This document shows positions 61,220-64,000 of a DNA stretch of 64,000 bases, piece after piece. Each line of letters starts with the position of its first letter. Position 1 is the first letter of the stretch. The stretch comes from Ruminococcus flavefaciens 007c. Its GTDB lineage: Bacteria; Bacillota; Clostridia; Oscillospirales; Ruminococcaceae. The DNA lies in contig NZ_ATAX01000008.1 of NCBI RefSeq assembly GCF_000571935.1, positions 1-64,000 of the forward strand, read 5' to 3'. The notes below the pieces were generated by a model, which was not told the origin of the DNA, made no database searches, and worked only from the letters and a program-made list of their open reading frames with translations. A program made the translations under genes and the position numbers.

Positions 61220-61516
61220 ACGGGGAAATAAAAAAGTCCCTGACAGACCTGTTTGATCTGTCAAGGACGAATATACTTATCCGCGGTACCACCTTGATTC
61301 ACGGCTCAGCCGTGCACTTTGCAGGATACTATCATACCCCTGATGATTAACGCACATCCTAACGTCGCAGAATACTCTGAACAGCTTCATAGGCATACCG
61401 TTCATTTGACTGCACCCTCAGCGGTCCATTTGCTAACCTGTTTTTTGCCCCATTCTCAGCACCATGGGCTCTCTGTACAAGCATAATTAGCTTTATCTCC
61501 GCTTCAACGGTTTGTT
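61220..61516 (-). promoter_or_regulatory. T-box leader, tRNA-Trp responsive, of trp operon
   Basis: On the minus strand the T-box GGTGGTACCGCG lies at 61282-61293, preceded by GAATCAA, and the terminator stem GTCCTTGACAG / CTGTCAGGGAC (61236-61268) is followed by TTTTTT. The likely specifier codon is UGG at 61426-61428 in AAATGGACC, meaning tryptophan. Uncharged tRNA-Trp would stabilise the antiterminator and switch on the operon. The structure extends back to the start site near 61516. Confidence 0.93.
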
Positions 61517-61522
61517 TTTTAA

Positions 61523-61551
61523 ATTATAGCACTATATAACCTGCTTGTCAA
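61523..61551 (-). promoter_or_regulatory. Promoter of trp operon
   Basis: On the minus strand TTGACA (61546-61551) and TATAAT (61523-61528) are 17 bases apart. Confidence 0.9.
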
Positions 61552-61617
61552 GCAGGCAAATAAATTTTTTATTTTTAACATAAATAATGCCCCCGCAAGC
61601 TCTGCGGGGACGTTAAC

Positions 61618-62031
61618 TCATATGATAATGCCGCTGAAATGATCTATCTCATGCTGAATTATCTCCGCCTCATAATCGCGGAATATGCCTCTGCGGCGCT
61701 TGAACTTCTTATCGAGATACTCCACTGCAATAGTCTTATACCTGGTCACGCTGCGTACTCCGCTCAGAGAAAGGCAGCCTTCCTCTGTCTCGTAGGTCTC
61801 CTTGGACCTGTCAACTATCACAGGGTTTATCATAGCGACATATTCGTCGCCTATCAGAGCCACAAGTATGGTCTTGTGCACTCCGATCATATTTGCAGCC
61901 ATGCCCACACAGCGCTCGGAGTTTGCCTCCACCGTATCGAGGAGGTCTCTTACCGTCTGCATATCCGCCCTTGTTGCGGGCTCGGATTTTATACTGAGTA
62001 CGGCTTCGTCTCTTACTATATCTTTTATCAC
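61618..62031 (-). CDS. Peptide deformylase-like protein with altered active-site motif
   Basis: This 137-residue protein has two of the three deformylase motifs: EGCLS with the metal Cys, and HEIDH with the metal His pair and Glu. In motif 1 the usual GxGLAAPQ reads GMAANMIG, so the Gln that stabilises the reaction intermediate is replaced by Met. Such variants may have low or different activity; a canonical deformylase is probably encoded elsewhere. It starts at GTG 62031 with no strong ribosome site, 24 bases after the amidohydrolase gene, and is likely co-translated. Confidence 0.85.
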   Translation of the reverse strand: MIKDIVRDEAVLSIKSEPATRADMQTVRDLLDTVEANSERCVGMAANMIGVHKTILVALIGDEYVAMINPVIVDRSKETYETEEGCLSLSGVRSVTRYKTIAVEYLDKKFKRRRGIFRDYEAEIIQHEIDHFSGIII

Positions 62032-62054
62032 AGCGATCAGTCTTTCACTGAAAA

Positions 62055-62870
62055 TCAGACTTCAAGTCCAAGGAACGCCTTGAAGTTGTCTGCAAGTATC
62101 ATCTGGTTTTCCTTCTCGGTGAAGCCCAGCTTCAGGAAGCGCATGAGCTCGTCCTCATGGCTCCACATGGGGAAATCCGAACCGAAGAAGCAGTTTTCGA
62201 TACCGTACTTCCGTACAAGTGCAGCTGCTCTTTCGGGAGTGATGAATGCCAGTGAACTGCTGACGTCAAATCTCACGTTCTCAAGGCCTGCAAGTGTCTT
62301 TTCCGCCTCGTCCCACTGCTGATAGCCGCCCAGATGAGCAGCAAGTATCTGAAGCTTCGGGAAATTGTCATGTATGCTCTTTATACGGAAGGGAGCGGAA
62401 TAATCGTATCTTGCATCGCCGCAGTGTATGAGAAGGGGCAGTCTTCCCTCCATGAGCTCGTAGATCCTGAAAGCCTCGGGAGAATCCGCATTGAATTTCT
62501 GGAAATCGGGATGGAGCTTTACTCCGTGAAGTCCGAGGGATATGATCTGCTCTATATCCGCTTCAAGATCCTCGGAATCGGCATGAGTAGTTCCGAAGCC
62601 GTAGAAGCACTTGTGTTTCTCACATTCCTGAGCAATAAAATGATTTATGTTGTTTGTCTGACGGGGACTTGTGGCAGTTGAGCAGACGAGGTACTTTTTA
62701 ACGCCTATCCTGCTTCCTGCCTCGATGAGCTTCTCGCTGAAGCCGCGGTTATTCATTGGCATATCGTAAAAATGCCCTATGCTGTCAGTTGCCGTATCGG
62801 CGATCTTATCCGGAAAAATATGGGAATGAGCGTCGATTATCTCATATTTTTCATATACCTCGGGATTCAT
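62055..62870 (-). CDS. Amidohydrolase family 2 metal-dependent hydrolase
   Basis: This 271-residue TIM-barrel enzyme of the amidohydrolase 2/ACMSD-like family has the metal motif IIDAHSHIFP at the N-terminus. It also has GVKLHPDFQKF, LLIHCGD, LAAHLGG and the final Asp in CFFGSDFPMW. Relatives are decarboxylases or hydrolases of small carboxylic acids; the substrate is unknown. It precedes the deformylase-like gene in a two-gene operon. Its start ATG 62870 has AGGAGA upstream. Confidence 0.88.
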   Translation of the reverse strand: MNPEVYEKYEIIDAHSHIFPDKIADTATDSIGHFYDMPMNNRGFSEKLIEAGSRIGVKKYLVCSTATSPRQTNNINHFIAQECEKHKCFYGFGTTHADSEDLEADIEQIISLGLHGVKLHPDFQKFNADSPEAFRIYELMEGRLPLLIHCGDARYDYSAPFRIKSIHDNFPKLQILAAHLGGYQQWDEAEKTLAGLENVRFDVSSSLAFITPERAAALVRKYGIENCFFGSDFPMWSHEDELMRFLKLGFTEKENQMILADNFKAFLGLEV

Positions 62871-63025
62871 TCAAACATCTCCTAAAAACAAATTCAAAAA
62901 ATATTATACTCCATAATTATTTGTTTGTCAAACGGGAATAAAAGCATTTGCTATAGTTAAAAGAAAAATATTTCTCTGAAATTCAATGGTTTTCCATTGA
63001 AAAAGTGCCTGTTTCAGACTACTTA

Positions 63026-63039
63026 TGAAAGCGCTTTCA
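63026..63039. promoter_or_regulatory. Perfect CcpA cre site
   Basis: TGAAAGCGCTTTCA is a perfect palindrome that fits the catabolite-responsive element consensus. It lies 38 bases before the next gene, so it is probably a repression site blocking its transcription when preferred sugars are present. Confidence 0.8.
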
Positions 63040-63076
63040 AAAAAACTATTTTCGTTCTTAAAAGGAGGAACAAATA

Positions 63077-63319
63077 ATGATCACGATCTTAAAGGAAAAA
63101 TTCTGCTGCTTTGACAATGACAGATCCGTAGTTACAGCGGAGCTTGCAGCAGACGCAAAAAACGACCTTCCCGCTGCAAACGCTATGGCAGGAAGGACAC
63201 TTTCACAGGGCTCCATTGCCTGGGTTATCTCTACGGGAGCAGTCTACGGCTTCAGAAGCGACGGAAAATGGGTAGACCAGGACACAGGTGAGGTATATGA
63301 TCCCTCTGCGGAGGACTGA
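63077..63319 (+). CDS. Small protein of unknown function
   Basis: This 80-residue protein starts ITILKEKFCCFDNDRS and ends DQDTGEVYDPSAED. It has a mixed composition, no signal peptide and no recognisable domain. The segment GSIAWVISTGAVYGFRSDGKWVDQ looks like a small beta domain seen in phage or phage-like structural loci. AGGAGG precedes its ATG. It stands 4 bases before a large gene resembling a phage-tail protein, with which it forms a cre-controlled operon. Confidence 0.7.
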   Translation: MITILKEKFCCFDNDRSVVTAELAADAKNDLPAANAMAGRTLSQGSIAWVISTGAVYGFRSDGKWVDQDTGEVYDPSAED

Positions 63320-63323
63320 GCCT

Positions 63324-64000
63324 ATGCTGTATGATATGTTCAAAGCAGGCAAGCTCGGTAAAGCCGATGATCTGTACACTCTTCAGGCGGGAAAGCACCT
63401 GAGCGGGAACAAGACACCAAGGGAGCGCGAGCTTACGGGGGTACCTCCCCTGCGGCTGCGCTCTGCGGGCTCTCCTCTCATCGACTGGCGTATCAGAGGC
63501 GCCGCAGGAGGAGTAGGCAGCCACGGCCTCAACTACCTTAACCAGTCCGAGATCCCTACAGGACGCATAAGCAACTGCTACAACGAAGGCTACATCACAT
63601 ATCCCTACGTCTTCGGCCCCTCAATCCCCGGCGGTCAGGGAAAACCCGCCGTAGACTATAATCAGTGGACCATGGCTGATCCGGGCTATACCGAAAACTA
63701 CGCAGCTACGGACGCCCGTCCTGCCGCATATGCCAACTGCCAATGGTTCGCCTCTCTGCCCGCGGGGCGCTATAAGCTAATAATAGAGGGCTTCAACAAG
63801 GAACTGGGCGAGTATTACGTGACCTTCTATAATTCCGTACTGAACGAAGGCCCGCTGTTAAAGCTCATAGCCGAAAACGGCACCGTAATAGTTGATCTGC
63901 CCGATGCAATGGCAGACTTTGTCCAGCCGGGAGCCTACTATCACAAAGAAGTTATCTTCACGGTAAACAGCAATACGAACGTTGGACTTTTCACCAAGAT
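63324..64000 (+). CDS. Phage-tail-like structural protein, 3' end outside window
   Basis: The first 225 codons of an open frame run off the window. The segment GVPPLRLRSAGSPLIDWRIRG matches the LSGxPPLxLxxxGxPLIDYxIYG pattern that recurs in Firmicutes phage tail and baseplate proteins, followed by beta-rich repeats (PAGRYKLIIEGFNKE, TVIVDLPD). GGAGG lies 9 bases before ATG 63324. The codon usage is richer in G and C than upstream genes, and the frame is clean. This may mark the edge of a prophage or a phage-derived particle. Confidence 0.7.
   Translation, partial: MLYDMFKAGKLGKADDLYTLQAGKHLSGNKTPRERELTGVPPLRLRSAGSPLIDWRIRGAAGGVGSHGLNYLNQSEIPTGRISNCYNEGYITYPYVFGPSIPGGQGKPAVDYNQWTMADPGYTENYAATDARPAAYANCQWFASLPAGRYKLIIEGFNKELGEYYVTFYNSVLNEGPLLKLIAENGTVIVDLPDAMADFVQPGAYYHKEVIFTVNSNTNVGLFTK

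Overview
The window looks like chromosomal DNA of a fibre-degrading gut or rumen Clostridia bacterium, most likely a Ruminococcus relative (Oscillospiraceae). Supporting points are a secreted family 11 xylanase at the left edge, Firmicutes-style strong Shine-Dalgarno sequences and sigma-A promoters (TTGACA/TATAAT with 17-base spacers), a T-box-controlled trp operon, a perfect CcpA cre box, and moderately AT-rich DNA. The genus is an inference from gene content; no rRNA or marker comparison could be run.

Layout. 1-3.2 kb: end of a GH11 xylanase and a first ECF sigma/membrane-protein module. 3.3-5.2 kb: dTDP-sugar genes rfbB and rfbA. 5.6-9.9 kb: two paralogous lipoproteins and a second ECF sigma/membrane-protein module. 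10-18.9 kb: TspO, a MerR operon with a Dxs-like enzyme and a nitroreductase, an Rrf2 (CymR-like) regulator, a phosphoesterase, a second nitroreductase, cysteine synthase, and a lipoprotein of the sulfonate/nitrate substrate-binding type behind a Cys-Cys leader peptide. 19-26.8 kb: a divergent two-component system followed by cell-surface genes ending in an LPQTG wall protein and its sortase. 27.3-29.6 kb: a deaminase-fold protein with a proline-rich tail and a Cache/GGDEF-type protein. 29.8-31.5 kb: a second copy of the lipoprotein pair in inverted orientation. 31.7-36 kb: metF, metE and a LysR regulator. 36-45.2 kb: a zinc-ribbon membrane protein and a metal-homeostasis block (P1B ATPase, DUF6110-type partner, AraC regulator, enolase, ZIP transporter, methyltransferase, DtxR/MntR regulator). 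45.5-51.4 kb: tRNA-Ser(CGA), glgB, aroC, DAHP synthase, a candidate small RNA and an orphan lipoprotein. 51.4-61.5 kb: lysC and a ten-gene trp operon (trpE-G-methyltransferase-chorismate mutase-methyltransferase-B-A-D-C-F) behind a Trp T-box. 61.6-64 kb: a variant peptide deformylase, an amidohydrolase, and the start of a cre-controlled pair of genes, the second resembling a phage-tail protein.

The strongest candidate for an undescribed system is at 19.0-26.8 kb. Three inverted repeats of form ATTAC-N6-GTAAT lie exactly 27 bases upstream of the -10 element of the histidine kinase gene and of two downstream operons. Those operons encode an SH3-containing lipoprotein, a lipoprotein with an IseA-like domain, an 879-residue LPQTG protein built from repeats of the same two domain types, and a sortase. 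I read this as a self-regulated cell-envelope response that places putative autolysin-inhibitor-like modules on the membrane and the wall. Secondary candidates are a 115-base three-way-junction RNA between the DUF6110 gene and the metal ATPase gene, a shared Rrf2-type operator at rrf2 and cysK, a Cys-Cys leader peptide, a stand-alone small RNA near 50.0 kb, and inverted lipoprotein pairs with exchanged C-terminal halves. CRISPR arrays, insertion sequences and rRNA genes were not seen.
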